DNA of 64,000 bases from Sideroxydans lithotrophicus. GTDB taxonomy: Bacteria > Pseudomonadota > Gammaproteobacteria > Burkholderiales > Gallionellaceae. The notes under the pieces were generated by a model. It was not told the DNA's origin and ran no database searches. It saw only the letters and a program-made list of their open reading frames with translations. The translations under genes were made by a program, and so were the position numbers. Location of the stretch: positions 124,001 to 188,000 of the forward strand of contig DYJI01000002.1 of assembly GCA_020723185.1 (NCBI GenBank), in the 5' to 3' direction. Below, one piece after another: positions 28,344 to 36,787 of this stretch; the first letter of the stretch is position 1, and each line of letters begins with the position of its first letter.

Positions 28344-28463
28344 AAAAGCGAGCGAGACGGATGCAATGCAAGGCGCACGGCGCGCAGGAACCGGAATGCA
28401 CATCAAGTGCATGAGGATTCCGAGCACCGTGCAACGCCGCAGTGCGCCGTCGCAGCCGCTTTT
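28344..28463 (+). repeat. structured repeat, copy 1, in the metG leader
   Basis: A 74-bp core (28367-28440) matches 61981-62054 at 64 of 74 positions by hand alignment. Flanking arms AAAAGCG (28344) and CGCTTTT (28457-28463) close the element. Inside is a hairpin ATGCAC-ATCAA-GTGCAT. The other copy has ATGTAC-ACAAA-GTACAT, a compensatory change in the stem. The 3' arm ends three bases before the metG SD (AAGGAA). See findings. Confidence 0.75.
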
Positions 28464-28478
28464 CAAGGAAGAACCCGA

Positions 28479-30560
28479 ATGACCCGCAAGATATTAGTGA
28501 CCTCCGCCCTGCCCTACGCCAACGGCAGCATCCACCTCGGCCACCTGGTCGAATACATCCAGACCGACATCTGGGTGCGCTTCCAGAAGATGCGCGGCAA
28601 CGAATGCCACTACGTCTGCGCCGACGACACCCACGGCACCCCCATCATGCTGCGCGCCGAGAAGGAAGGCGTCACGCCGGAACAGTTGATCGCCCGCGTC
28701 TGGCAGGAACATTTCGACGACTTCTCCGCTTTCCACGTCAACTTCGATAACTACGGCTCGACCAACTCAGCCGAGAACAAGGAAAGCGCACAGAGCATCT
28801 ACCGTACGCTCAAGGCCAACGGCCTGATCGAGGTGCGCTCCATCGAGCAGTATTTCGACCCGGTCAAGAACATGTTCCTGCCGGACCGTTTCATCAAGGG
28901 CGAGTGCCCCAAGTGTCACGCCAAGGACCAGTACGGCGACAACTGCGAAGTGTGCGGCGCGGCCTACGCCCCCACCGACCTGATAGCACCGTTCTCCGCC
29001 GTGTCCGGCGCCAAACCTGAACTGCGCAACTCCGACCACTACTTCTTCAAACTCTCCGACCCGCGCTGCCAGAACTTCCTGCGCGAATGGACGCGCGGCG
29101 GCTCGCTGCAAGCCGAGGCCGCCAACAAGATGCAGGAATGGCTGGGCGCGGAAGGCGAGAACAAACTGACCGACTGGGACATCTCGCGCGACGCGCCCTA
29201 CTTCGGCTTCGAGATCCCCGATGCACCGGGCAAATACTTCTATGTGTGGCTGGATGCGCCGGTGGGCTACATGGGCAGCTTCAAGCAGCTGTGCGCGAAG
29301 ACCGGCATCGATTTCGACGACTACTGGAAGCAAGGCTCCGACGCCGAGCTGTATCACTTCATCGGCAAGGACATCCTGTATTTCCACGCGCTGTTCTGGC
29401 CGGCCATGCTGCAGCACGCAGGATTCCGCACGCCGACCAAACTGTTCGCGCACGGTTTCCTCACCGTCAACGGCGAGAAGATGAGCAAATCGCGCGGCAC
29501 CTTCATCACCGCGCGCAGCTATGTCGATCACATCAAGAACACCGAATACCTGCGCTACTACTACGCCGCCAAGCTCAACGGCACCATGGAAGACATCGAC
29601 CTCAACCTCGATGACTTCGTGGCCAAGGTGAACAGCGATTTGATTGGCAAGTACATCAACATCGCCAGCCGCTGCGCGGGGTTCATCAGCAAGAAGTTCG
29701 ACGGCAAGCTGGCCGACGTATCAGTAGAAACCGAGATCGACTTCCAGAATGGTTTTCACTCGCTAAATGAAATTGCTCAGGCATACGAACTACGTGATTT
29801 TGCAAAAGCCTTGCGAAATATCATGGCGTTCGCCGATGACATAAACATCTACGTCAATGACAACAAGCCTTGGGAATTAGCGAAGCAAGAGGGGCAAGAA
29901 CAGAAGCTTCATCTAGTGTGCTCTGCCGCACTTGTGTTGTTCAAGCAACTGACTGCAATGCTCAAACCCGTCTTGCCCAAGCTGGCCTTGGATGTTGAAG
30001 CGTTCTTGAACATTAATCCGCTAACTTGGAATGATGCCAAGTCCAAGCTACCCGCCGGCCACACCATCAACGAATACAAACATCTGGCCACCCGCCTCGA
30101 TCCCAAGCTGATCGAAGCGATGGTCGCCGCCAACCAGGAATCGCTGCAGCCGCAGGCGCACTCTGAACAGCGCCATGCCGCACACCAGCAACAGGAAACG
30201 AAGAAAGCCATGACCGAAACTGAAACCACACCATACATCTCTATCGACGATTTCATGAAGGTGGACCTGCGCGTCGCACGCATCGTGGATGCACAGCATG
30301 TGGAAGGCGCCGACAAGCTGATCCAGTTGACGCTGGACATCGGCGAAGAGAAGCCGCGTAACGTGTTCGCCGGCATCAAGTCGGCCTACGCCCCGGAAGC
30401 CTTGAAGGGCCGCCTGACGGTGATGGTCGCCAACCTGGCACCGCGCAAGATGAAGTTCGGCATGAGCGAAGGCATGGTGCTGGCCGCCTCCGGCAGCGAG
30501 CCCGGCCTGTTCATCCTGTCGCCGGATGACGGCGCACAGCCGGGCATGCGCATCAAGTAA
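28479..30560 (+). CDS. metG: methionyl-tRNA synthetase
   Basis: A 693-residue class I synthetase that charges tRNA-Met. The ATG at 28479 follows AAGGAAGAA; the 77-codon track extension runs through a repeat and is not coding. Motifs: HIGH-type [13 protein letters not shown], zinc knuckle [18 protein letters not shown] near residues 144-161, KMSKS in [12 protein letters not shown] near residue 333, helical anticodon-binding domain, and a C-terminal Trbp111-type tRNA-binding domain from about residue 587 ([20 protein letters not shown]). About 300 bp encoding residues 424-522 is much less GC-rich than the rest, suggesting a recombined segment. The leader contains a structured repeat. Confidence 0.96.
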   Translation: MTRKILVTSALPYANGSIHLGHLVEYIQTDIWVRFQKMRGNECHYVCADDTHGTPIMLRAEKEGVTPEQLIARVWQEHFDDFSAFHVNFDNYGSTNSAENKESAQSIYRTLKANGLIEVRSIEQYFDPVKNMFLPDRFIKGECPKCHAKDQYGDNCEVCGAAYAPTDLIAPFSAVSGAKPELRNSDHYFFKLSDPRCQNFLREWTRGGSLQAEAANKMQEWLGAEGENKLTDWDISRDAPYFGFEIPDAPGKYFYVWLDAPVGYMGSFKQLCAKTGIDFDDYWKQGSDAELYHFIGKDILYFHALFWPAMLQHAGFRTPTKLFAHGFLTVNGEKMSKSRGTFITARSYVDHIKNTEYLRYYYAAKLNGTMEDIDLNLDDFVAKVNSDLIGKYINIASRCAGFISKKFDGKLADVSVETEIDFQNGFHSLNEIAQAYELRDFAKALRNIMAFADDINIYVNDNKPWELAKQEGQEQKLHLVCSAALVLFKQLTAMLKPVLPKLALDVEAFLNINPLTWNDAKSKLPAGHTINEYKHLATRLDPKLIEAMVAANQESLQPQAHSEQRHAAHQQQETKKAMTETETTPYISIDDFMKVDLRVARIVDAQHVEGADKLIQLTLDIGEEKPRNVFAGIKSAYAPEALKGRLTVMVANLAPRKMKFGMSEGMVLAASGSEPGLFILSPDDGAQPGMRIK

Positions 30561-30566
30561 TAATGC

Positions 30567-30692
30567 CGTCATTCCGGCGCAGGCCGGAATCCAGTTGATT
30601 GAATATCCCCCGCGCAAGCGGGACTGCATCAAAAGTTGGTCTGCTGCGCAGGATGTGTTTTTTTCTGGATTCCGGTTTTCACCGGAATGACG
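30567..30692. repeat. REP-like paired palindrome (GTCATTCCGGC type) before sthA
   Basis: CGTCATTCCGGCGCAGGCCG (continuing GAATCCAG, 30567-30594) and its inverted partner CTGGATTCCGGTTTTCACCG (continuing GAATGACG, 30665-30692). Each arm is itself a hairpin. It lies six bases after the metG stop and could stabilise or end that transcript. Confidence 0.7.
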
Positions 30693-30723
30693 TAGGTATA
30701 TCACTCATTTGGAGCCCGCCCGC

Positions 30724-32115
30724 ATGGACTACGACATATTGATCATCGGCTCCGGCCCCGCCGGTCAACATGCGGCCTGGCAGGCGGCGCGCATGGGCAA
30801 GCGCGCGGCGATCATCGAGCGCAAGCCCAAGCTCGGCGGCGCGGGCTTACAGACCGGCACCATCCCCAGCAAGGCGATGCGCGAAGTGGCGTATCTGTTG
30901 TCGCGTTCCGGCGGCATGCGTTCCGCGCTCGCGCCGGACAGCCGCAGCCGCCACGGTCTGCTGGCCGACGCGGTGCGCCGCAAGGAAGGCGTGATCGCGC
31001 AGCAGGAATCGGTCATCCTGAAACGTCTGCTGAAACACGGCGTGGCGCTGATCCCCGGCGAGGCATCGTTCGTCGATGCACACACGCTGCAAGTCACCGA
31101 CGCTTCCGGCAACACGCGCAACATCTCGGCGCAGGTCATCCTGCTCGCCGCCGGTTCGCGTCCGCGCCGCCCGGCCGACATCCCCTTCGACAAGAAGACG
31201 GTGCTCGACTCCACCTCCATCCTCAACCTGCGCCATCTGCCCGACAGCCTGCTGGTGGTGGGCGGCGGCGTGATCGCCTGCGAATTCGTGTCCATCTTCG
31301 CCGCGCTCGGCGTGCACGTATCGGTGGTGGATAGCCACAAACAACTGCTCACCTACCTGAGCGAGGATGTGGTCGGCGTGCTGGCCGACAGCTTCCTCGG
31401 CATGGGTGTGGAGTTTTACATGCAAGAACGCGTGGCCGAGATCGTGCGCGAGGACCACGGCGTTTTGACGCGGCTGGCGAGCGGCAAGGAATTCCGCACC
31501 GATGCCGTGCTGTTCGCGCAGGGCCGCGAACCGAACACGGCGGGCCTGAAAGTAGAACAGGCAGGCATCGCGCTGGATGAAGGCTGGGTCACCGTCAACG
31601 CACAGTTCCAGACCAGCGTGCCGCACATCTACGCGGTGGGCGACCTGATCGGCCGCCCCGCACTCGCCTCCACCGGCATGGAACAGGGACGCAGTGCAGT
31701 GCTGCATGCCTTCGGCGGCAGCGAACAGCAGTCTGCCGAGAACCTGCCGATGGCGGTGTATACCATCCCCGAGATCTCCTACGTCGGCAAGACCGAGAAA
31801 GAAGTACAGCAGGCGAACATCCCCTACGTGGTCGGGCGTGCCTATTTCAAGGACAGCGCGCGCGGCCAGATCATCGGCGACGCGCAGGGCTTGCTGAAGC
31901 TGGTGGTGGATGCGCGTAGCGGTAAACTGCTGGGCGTGCACATCGTGGGTGAACAGGCCAGCGAGCTGGTGCACATCGGCCAACTGGTGATGAACCTGAA
32001 CGGCAGCGTGCGCGACCTGATCAGCAACGTTTTCAACTACCCAACGCTGGCAGAATGCTACAAACTGGCGGCACTGGATTGCACACATCAGATGGAGCGG
32101 CACACCAAAGTTTAA
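30724..32115 (+). CDS. sthA: soluble pyridine nucleotide transhydrogenase-like flavoprotein
   Basis: A 463-residue FAD-dependent enzyme of the class I disulfide oxidoreductase family. The ATG at 30724 has GGAG upstream and begins at the FAD-binding strand (MDYDILIIGSGPAGQHAAWQ). The redox region reads LGGAGLQTGTIPSKAMREVA: the CxxxxC disulfide of lipoamide dehydrogenase is absent, as in SthA, and here neither Cys is present. NAD(P) binding is at LLVVGGGVIACEFVSIFAAL, the second FAD contact at HIYAVGDLIGRPALASTGM, and the dimerisation domain ends with VFNYPTLAECYKLAALD. Expected reaction: hydride transfer between NADPH and NAD+. It is flanked on both sides by REP-like palindromes. Confidence 0.8.
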   Translation: MDYDILIIGSGPAGQHAAWQAARMGKRAAIIERKPKLGGAGLQTGTIPSKAMREVAYLLSRSGGMRSALAPDSRSRHGLLADAVRRKEGVIAQQESVILKRLLKHGVALIPGEASFVDAHTLQVTDASGNTRNISAQVILLAAGSRPRRPADIPFDKKTVLDSTSILNLRHLPDSLLVVGGGVIACEFVSIFAALGVHVSVVDSHKQLLTYLSEDVVGVLADSFLGMGVEFYMQERVAEIVREDHGVLTRLASGKEFRTDAVLFAQGREPNTAGLKVEQAGIALDEGWVTVNAQFQTSVPHIYAVGDLIGRPALASTGMEQGRSAVLHAFGGSEQQSAENLPMAVYTIPEISYVGKTEKEVQQANIPYVVGRAYFKDSARGQIIGDAQGLLKLVVDARSGKLLGVHIVGEQASELVHIGQLVMNLNGSVRDLISNVFNYPTLAECYKLAALDCTHQMERHTKV

Positions 32116-32138
32116 TGAAGCTTTGATTAACTCGAATT

Positions 32139-32207
32139 CGTCATTCCGGCGAAGGCCGGAATCCAGTGATTTTATTCAACTGGACACCGGCCTTCGCCGG
32201 TGTGACG
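32139..32207. repeat. REP-like paired palindrome after sthA
   Basis: CGTCATTCCGGCGAAGGCCG (continuing GAATCCAG, 32139-32166) and CTGGACACCGGCCTTCGCCG (continuing GTGTGACG, 32180-32207). The two arms differ by paired substitutions (ATTCCGG/CCGGAAT against ACACCGG/CCGGTGT), so each hairpin is preserved. It belongs to the same family as the element at 30567. Confidence 0.7.
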
Positions 32208-32281
32208 ACTGAATCAGACACTTCTTAACTAGCAACTCAATGCCGTTCGTGCTTATAACGTTTCTCTACAGAAAGGCGCAT

Positions 32282-33187
32282 ATGACTAAGTTACTCGGCT
32301 TGCTCTTACTCCTCCCCGCCCTCGCTTACGCGGCGCCTTTCAACATCGAGAACATCGCCCCCGGCGTGTACGTCCATCGCGGCGAACACAAAGATCTCTC
32401 CGGGCATTACGGCGGCGACATCTGCAACCTCAGCTTTATCGTCGGCAGCAAAGGCGTGGCCGTGATCGACACCGGCGGCTCACCCGCCGTAGGCGCAAGC
32501 CTGCGCAATGAGATACGCAAGGTCACCCAGCTGCCCATCCTTTACGTCATCACCACCCACGTGCATCCCGACCACGCGCTGGGCAGCGCCGCGTTCAAAC
32601 AAGACAAGCCGGTATTCGTCGGGCACGCCAAGCTGGCGAACGAGATGGCGCTGCGCAAAGAAGTCTATCTGCGCAACCAGGCAGAATGGGTGGGCAAGGA
32701 TGCCACCGGCAGCGAACTCATCCCGCCCGATCTGGCAGTCGAGACCACACATGAACTCGACCTCGGCGGACGCACGCTACACCTCACCGCCCACCCCGTC
32801 GCGCACAGCCCCTCCGACCTCAGCGTGCAAGACAGCACCAGCAACATCCTGTGGACCGGCGACCTGCTGTTCATCGAACGCGCCCCGTCAGTGGATGGTG
32901 ACATCCCCTCCTGGCTCACCGTCATCGAGGATCTGCGCAACGTGAACGCCCCCCACCTCGTGCCCGGCCACGGCCCGGTCACTGCGAACGGCGGCGCAGC
33001 ACTGGACGATGAAAAACGCTACCTGACGGCTTTACTGACCGAAGTGCGCGCCGCCATCGAACGCGGCGACAGCATGGAGCAGACCATAGAGACCGCCGCG
33101 CAATCGGAGAAAGATAAATGGCTGCTGTTCGACATCACCAACCGACGCAACATCGCGAGAGTGTTTCCGATGCTGGAGTGGGAGTAG
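32282..33187 (+). CDS. periplasmic metallo-beta-lactamase-fold hydrolase (SoxH / quinoprotein relay type)
   Basis: A 301-residue exported protein. The ATG at 32282 follows AGAAAGG and gives the signal peptide MTKLLGLLLLLPALAYA-APF. The binuclear metal motif is THVHPDHALGSAAF (HxHxDH), with further ligands in HPVAHSPSDLSVQD, NILWTGDLLFIERAP and VPGHGPVTANGG. Close relatives are named SoxH or quinoprotein relay system zinc metallohydrolase and occur near thiosulfate-oxidation or PQQ-enzyme genes. The sox operon lies 1.8 kb away on the other strand. Substrate unknown. Confidence 0.8.
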   Translation: MTKLLGLLLLLPALAYAAPFNIENIAPGVYVHRGEHKDLSGHYGGDICNLSFIVGSKGVAVIDTGGSPAVGASLRNEIRKVTQLPILYVITTHVHPDHALGSAAFKQDKPVFVGHAKLANEMALRKEVYLRNQAEWVGKDATGSELIPPDLAVETTHELDLGGRTLHLTAHPVAHSPSDLSVQDSTSNILWTGDLLFIERAPSVDGDIPSWLTVIEDLRNVNAPHLVPGHGPVTANGGAALDDEKRYLTALLTEVRAAIERGDSMEQTIETAAQSEKDKWLLFDITNRRNIARVFPMLEWE

Positions 33188-33299
33188 TTTTCTCTCCGAG
33201 CGAGCGCAGCCAATAGTTGGCTTACTTTATTTGCCGAACTACGTCAAACAGTTGAGAGTACACTGGGCCAACATTCGATTACACCTTAAGGAGTGGGCC

Positions 33300-33584
33300 A
33301 TGACAAACCAAGACGATTCGCAAATGAACTATGAGTTAACGAGAGAGAATCAATTTTTAAAGATGACTCTTCGTAGCGAGACTCACAAGGTTGCCGACTT
33401 GAAAGTCCAGGTAAGAAAGCTCGAAAGTGGTCATATTGAACTGGTCGTCAAACTGGAGAACGCCAACAAAGAAATCGAGCGCCTTACGATTAAATTGGAG
33501 GATGCAGATAATGAAGTTGGCAGATTAGGCATGGTGCTTCGCCACCAGATTCAAAACCTGGAGTCGGCAAGGAGAAAACTTTAG
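33300..33584 (+). CDS. small coiled-coil protein, unknown function
   Basis: A 94-residue soluble protein. The ATG at 33300 has a strong TAAGGAG; the track start is 23 codons upstream. From about residue 15 to the end the sequence shows heptad-like spacing of hydrophobics with alternating charge (VADLKVQVRKLESGHIELVV, LENANKEIERLTIKLEDADN), so a parallel coiled coil is likely. Its codon use is visibly more AT-rich than the flanking genes, suggesting recent arrival. It converges with the DUF302 gene. No family recognised. Confidence 0.6.
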   Translation: MTNQDDSQMNYELTRENQFLKMTLRSETHKVADLKVQVRKLESGHIELVVKLENANKEIERLTIKLEDADNEVGRLGMVLRHQIQNLESARRKL

Positions 33585-33613
33585 CTGTTCTCAATGAATC
33601 CACCCCACCTTGA

Positions 33614-34108
33614 TCACAAATCCCCCTTACTCGCCGCCACCATCATGTCCTTCATGGCGGCCATCACCTTCTCAGCGCTCTTGCGTGTATCTTCCGGCAG
33701 GGACTTGATCATCTTGAGGTCCATCATCATGGAGATGACCCAGCGCTTGCCTGTCTTGTCTTCGACGATGGCGATGCGGCATGGCATGAAGGCGATCATC
33801 ATGTGGTCGGCGGCGAGCATCTTGTTGGCGGTGAGGCCGTCGCAGAAGTTGAAGATCTCCATGCGTTTGGCGGGCTTGCCGGTGAGGGCTTCGATCTCTT
33901 TGTAGATGGGGTTGCCGCCGACGAACTTGAGGTTGTGCTGGTTGGCGCGCAGTTTGAGCGATTCCACGGCGTCGTCGAAGCTGATGTCGTCCTGCACCTG
34001 AATGTGCGCGATCTGCAGTTGGACGTTGGTGTAGCTGAGCCCTTCTGCGGCGGCGAATTGGGTGACGGCCAGCAGCAGGGTGACGATGAGGGTTTGGAGT
34101 GTTTTCAT
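33614..34108 (-). CDS. exported DUF302-family protein
   Basis: A 164-residue protein with signal peptide MKTLQTLIVTLLLAVTQFAA-AEG. The ATG at 34108 follows AAAGGAAG. The mature domain (DISFDDAVESLKLRANQHNL, RMEIFNFCDGLTANKMLAAD, MIAFMPCRIAIVEDKTGKRW) has the DUF302 pattern, including a conserved Cys-Arg. DUF302 proteins are often found with sulfur-oxidation or redox genes, but no reaction is established. It is the last gene of the minus-strand run that starts at soxY. Confidence 0.75.
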   Translation of the reverse strand: MKTLQTLIVTLLLAVTQFAAAEGLSYTNVQLQIAHIQVQDDISFDDAVESLKLRANQHNLKFVGGNPIYKEIEALTGKPAKRMEIFNFCDGLTANKMLAADHMMIAFMPCRIAIVEDKTGKRWVISMMMDLKMIKSLPEDTRKSAEKVMAAMKDMMVAASKGDL

Positions 34109-34152
34109 TTTGCTTCCTTTCATTGCGTGCGACGTTCGGCGATGGCCGTATG

Positions 34153-34629
34153 CTACGCCAACAGCTTCATGCCCTGCGTACGAAACTGCTCGGCCTTGCT
34201 TTCATCTATGGACAGCTTGATCAGCTTGCAGCAACGCTCCACTGCCTGCACCAGTGCATCGCGAGCATCTTCCGTTTCCTGCAGACGTTGTATGACTTTA
34301 TCCCCGTGCGCGCCGAGCAGGTGCTGCGCCAGCTCGATGAGCCCGGCCCGCCCTGATGCAGAGGGCGCGAATGCGGCTTGAGCCGTTGCGGCAGCGGCAG
34401 CCGCGCCTGCCGGCTTGCCTGCTACCGCAACGAAGCCGTTGTCGAGCAGCCAGTTCAGTTGCTCGCCGAACTCGGGCAGTCCGGCATAACGTTCCAGCAG
34501 GTCTTCCAGGCGGGTCTTGCCGTCGACCATGATGAGGATGGCACGCAGCTTTTGCGGCACTGCGTCGCTGCGCTGCGCCAGCTCTGCCACCCCCTTGTCT
34601 GTTTTGACTAATACAGCGGCGCTATCCAT
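34153..34629 (-). CDS. hypothetical cytoplasmic protein in the sox gene run
   Basis: A 158-residue protein with no signal or membrane segment. The N-terminal part (LRAILIMVDGKTRLEDLLER, EQLNWLLDNGFVAVAG) looks like a small winged-helix-type domain. An Ala-rich linker follows, then a helical C-terminus (LIELAQHLLGAHGDKVIQRL, VERCCKLIKLSIDESKAEQF). Similar short proteins occur in betaproteobacteria without assigned function. A GTG at 34635 is an alternative start that abuts the previous gene. Confidence 0.6.
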   Translation of the reverse strand: MDSAAVLVKTDKGVAELAQRSDAVPQKLRAILIMVDGKTRLEDLLERYAGLPEFGEQLNWLLDNGFVAVAGKPAGAAAAAATAQAAFAPSASGRAGLIELAQHLLGAHGDKVIQRLQETEDARDALVQAVERCCKLIKLSIDESKAEQFRTQGMKLLA

Positions 34630-34635
34630 GAGCAC

Positions 34636-34932
34636 TTAGACAAGTTCTTCGATGACACGGAAGATCAGCCGCACGGTGATCAGCACGTAGATCGCGCCGA
34701 ACAGGAAGATCAGGGCCACGAACATGTTGATGATGTTGGGCGGCAACTGGGTGAAGAACGGTGTGACGAAATAGCCCGCCGTGAACACCGTGACCATGAA
34801 GGTCAACAGGCCCCACTGCTTGCCCACGACACCGCCGGGTATCTTGCTGCGCAGCGAGTACACCAGATACATACAGATCAGCATAACGCCGATGGCCGCG
34901 ATGTTAATTCCCAGGACAACTTGTGATTCCAT
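34636..34932 (-). CDS. small three-helix membrane protein in the sox gene run
   Basis: A 98-residue protein with three hydrophobic helices (INIAAIGVMLICMYLVYSL, GLLTFMVTVFTAGYFVTPFF, IINMFVALIFLFGAIYVLIT). A good SD (AGGGGAG) precedes the ATG. It lies 54 bp after soxB on the same strand, with no terminator seen between. Function unknown; an electron-transfer or assembly role for Sox is only a guess from position. Confidence 0.65.
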   Translation of the reverse strand: MESQVVLGINIAAIGVMLICMYLVYSLRSKIPGGVVGKQWGLLTFMVTVFTAGYFVTPFFTQLPPNIINMFVALIFLFGAIYVLITVRLIFRVIEELV

Positions 34933-34986
34933 TTGATTCTCCCCTTTCGTTTCACTTCATCGTTAACAATGGATATCCGGTGCTTC

Positions 34987-36708
34987 TCAAACCATGCCCG
35001 GATTACCCGCCACTCCCTTCAGCTTCGGCACGTTGGGTGTCGAGACCTTGACCACCTTCTCGTTGCGCAAGTGACGCGCGACCAAGTCCCAGATCGGTTC
35101 GCCGCCTTTGTCACGCGCGGCTTCGGTGACGGGTGCCCAGCCGGCGACCTTGTAGGTCTTGTTCGCGTCCAGCGGTTTGCCGTTCAGGCGCATGTCCTGG
35201 ATGCGCTTGCCCATGGCTGCGCCCGGTTCGCAGGTGTAATCCAGTCCGCCCACGCGCACCATGTCACCACCCTGCTGGTAATACGGATCGGGGTTGAACA
35301 GGTTGTCGCCCACGTCTTCGAGTACGTTCTTGATCTGTGCGCCGGTCATCTCGGTGAGCGTGCTGTACGGGTAGGTGATCGCCGTCTGGTTGAGCACGTC
35401 TTCCATGGTGATGGCTGCACCGGGCAGCAGCGAGGTGCCCCAGCGGAAGCCGGGCGAGAAGGCGATGGGCGCATCCTTCTCTTTCATCATCGCATCGAGG
35501 ATGAGCTGGTCGAAGCTGCCGTTGAAGTTGCCGCGACGGTAGAGCAGACCGTCGGTGGTGGCGAGCTTCTCGTCCAGCTTGGCGGCGTAGGGTGCGCGAT
35601 GTTTCTGGATCAGCGCGGTCATATCCTTGTCCGCCGCGAGCAGGTTGGAGAACACCGGCAGCAGTTTGTATTGGAAGCCTTTGACCTTGCCGCCCTTCAC
35701 ATCGAAGTCGAGCACGCCGAGGAACTTTCCGTTGGAGCCTGCGTTGGTCACCAGCGTGATACCGCCGGCGTTCTTCACCGGGATGGGTGCGGGGATACCG
35801 TCGTGCGTGTGGCCGCCGAGGATGGCGTCGAGGCCGGTGACACGCGAGGCGAGCTTGAGGTCTACGTCCATGCCGTTGTGCGACAGCAGCACGACGACCT
35901 GCGCGCCTTTGCCGCGCGCTTCGTTGATGACCTCTTGCAGGTTGTCTTCCTGGATGCCGTAGGACCAGTCCGGCACGAAGTAGCGCGGGTTGGCGATGGT
36001 GCTGTAGGGGAAGGCCTGGCCAATGATGGCGACCGGCACGCCATTCATCTCTTTGATGACGTAAGGCTTGAACACGGGGTCGCCGAAATCGGTGGTCTTC
36101 ACGTTGTGCGCGACGATGTCCATCTTGCCTTGCAGTTGCTCTTCGATCTCTTTGACGCGGTCCGCACCGTAGGTGCATTCCCAGTGCATGGTCATCACGT
36201 CCACGCCGAGTTGCAGACAGGCGTCGACCATGTCCTGGCCGTTGGTCCACAGCGCCTGCCCCGTGCCTTGCCAGGTGTCGCCGCCGTCCAGCAGCAATGC
36301 GCCGGGACGCGCGGCGCGCACTTGTTTGACCAGCGTGGCCAGATGCGCGAAGCCGCCGACCTTGCCGTAGTGGCGCGCGGCTTCGATGTAGTCGAGGCTG
36401 GTATAGGCATGCGCTTCGGGCGAGCCGGGCTTGACGCCGAAGCGCTTGAGCAGCGCGTTGCCGACCAGATGCGGCGCTTGTCCGCTCATGGCGCCGATGC
36501 CGAGGTTGATCTCAGGCTCGCGGAAGAAGATAGGGTTCAGTTGCGCGTGGCAATCGGTGATGTGCAGCAGACTGACGTTGCCCTTGCGCGGCAAGTCGTA
36601 CATGCGCGAGGCATCTCCGGCCGCCCAGGATTGGTTGCTGTTCAGCACAAAGCCGCCCGCCGAGGCGATGGCCAGTATCTGCAGGAATTCGCGTCGATTC
36701 ATACCCAT
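34987..36708 (-). CDS. soxB: thiosulfohydrolase SoxB
   Basis: A 573-residue periplasmic dimanganese hydrolase that releases sulfate from the SoxY-bound sulfane adduct. A twin-arginine signal (MGMNRREFLQILAIASAGGF) indicates Tat export. 5'-nucleotidase-type metal motifs are visible: LLHITDCHAQLNP, LLDGGDTWQGTG, VVLLSHNGMDVDLKLAS and ILGGHTHDGIP. The C-terminal substrate domain includes GGLDYTCEPGAAMGKRIQDM. The ATG at 36708 has AAGGAA at 6 bp. It is the fifth gene of soxYZAXB. Confidence 0.95.
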   Translation of the reverse strand: MGMNRREFLQILAIASAGGFVLNSNQSWAAGDASRMYDLPRKGNVSLLHITDCHAQLNPIFFREPEINLGIGAMSGQAPHLVGNALLKRFGVKPGSPEAHAYTSLDYIEAARHYGKVGGFAHLATLVKQVRAARPGALLLDGGDTWQGTGQALWTNGQDMVDACLQLGVDVMTMHWECTYGADRVKEIEEQLQGKMDIVAHNVKTTDFGDPVFKPYVIKEMNGVPVAIIGQAFPYSTIANPRYFVPDWSYGIQEDNLQEVINEARGKGAQVVVLLSHNGMDVDLKLASRVTGLDAILGGHTHDGIPAPIPVKNAGGITLVTNAGSNGKFLGVLDFDVKGGKVKGFQYKLLPVFSNLLAADKDMTALIQKHRAPYAAKLDEKLATTDGLLYRRGNFNGSFDQLILDAMMKEKDAPIAFSPGFRWGTSLLPGAAITMEDVLNQTAITYPYSTLTEMTGAQIKNVLEDVGDNLFNPDPYYQQGGDMVRVGGLDYTCEPGAAMGKRIQDMRLNGKPLDANKTYKVAGWAPVTEAARDKGGEPIWDLVARHLRNEKVVKVSTPNVPKLKGVAGNPGMV

Positions 36709-36787
36709 CGTGTTTCCTTATATAGAAAGCAGCGTGATGAGGAGAAGGGCCGCCCCGCCGCGAACGGGCGGGGCGGACTGCTCAGTC

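Noticed and set aside
30567-32207. CRISPR-like interpretation of the paired palindromes
   Set aside because: Only two units 1.5 kb apart flanking a gene, with no spacers or cas genes.
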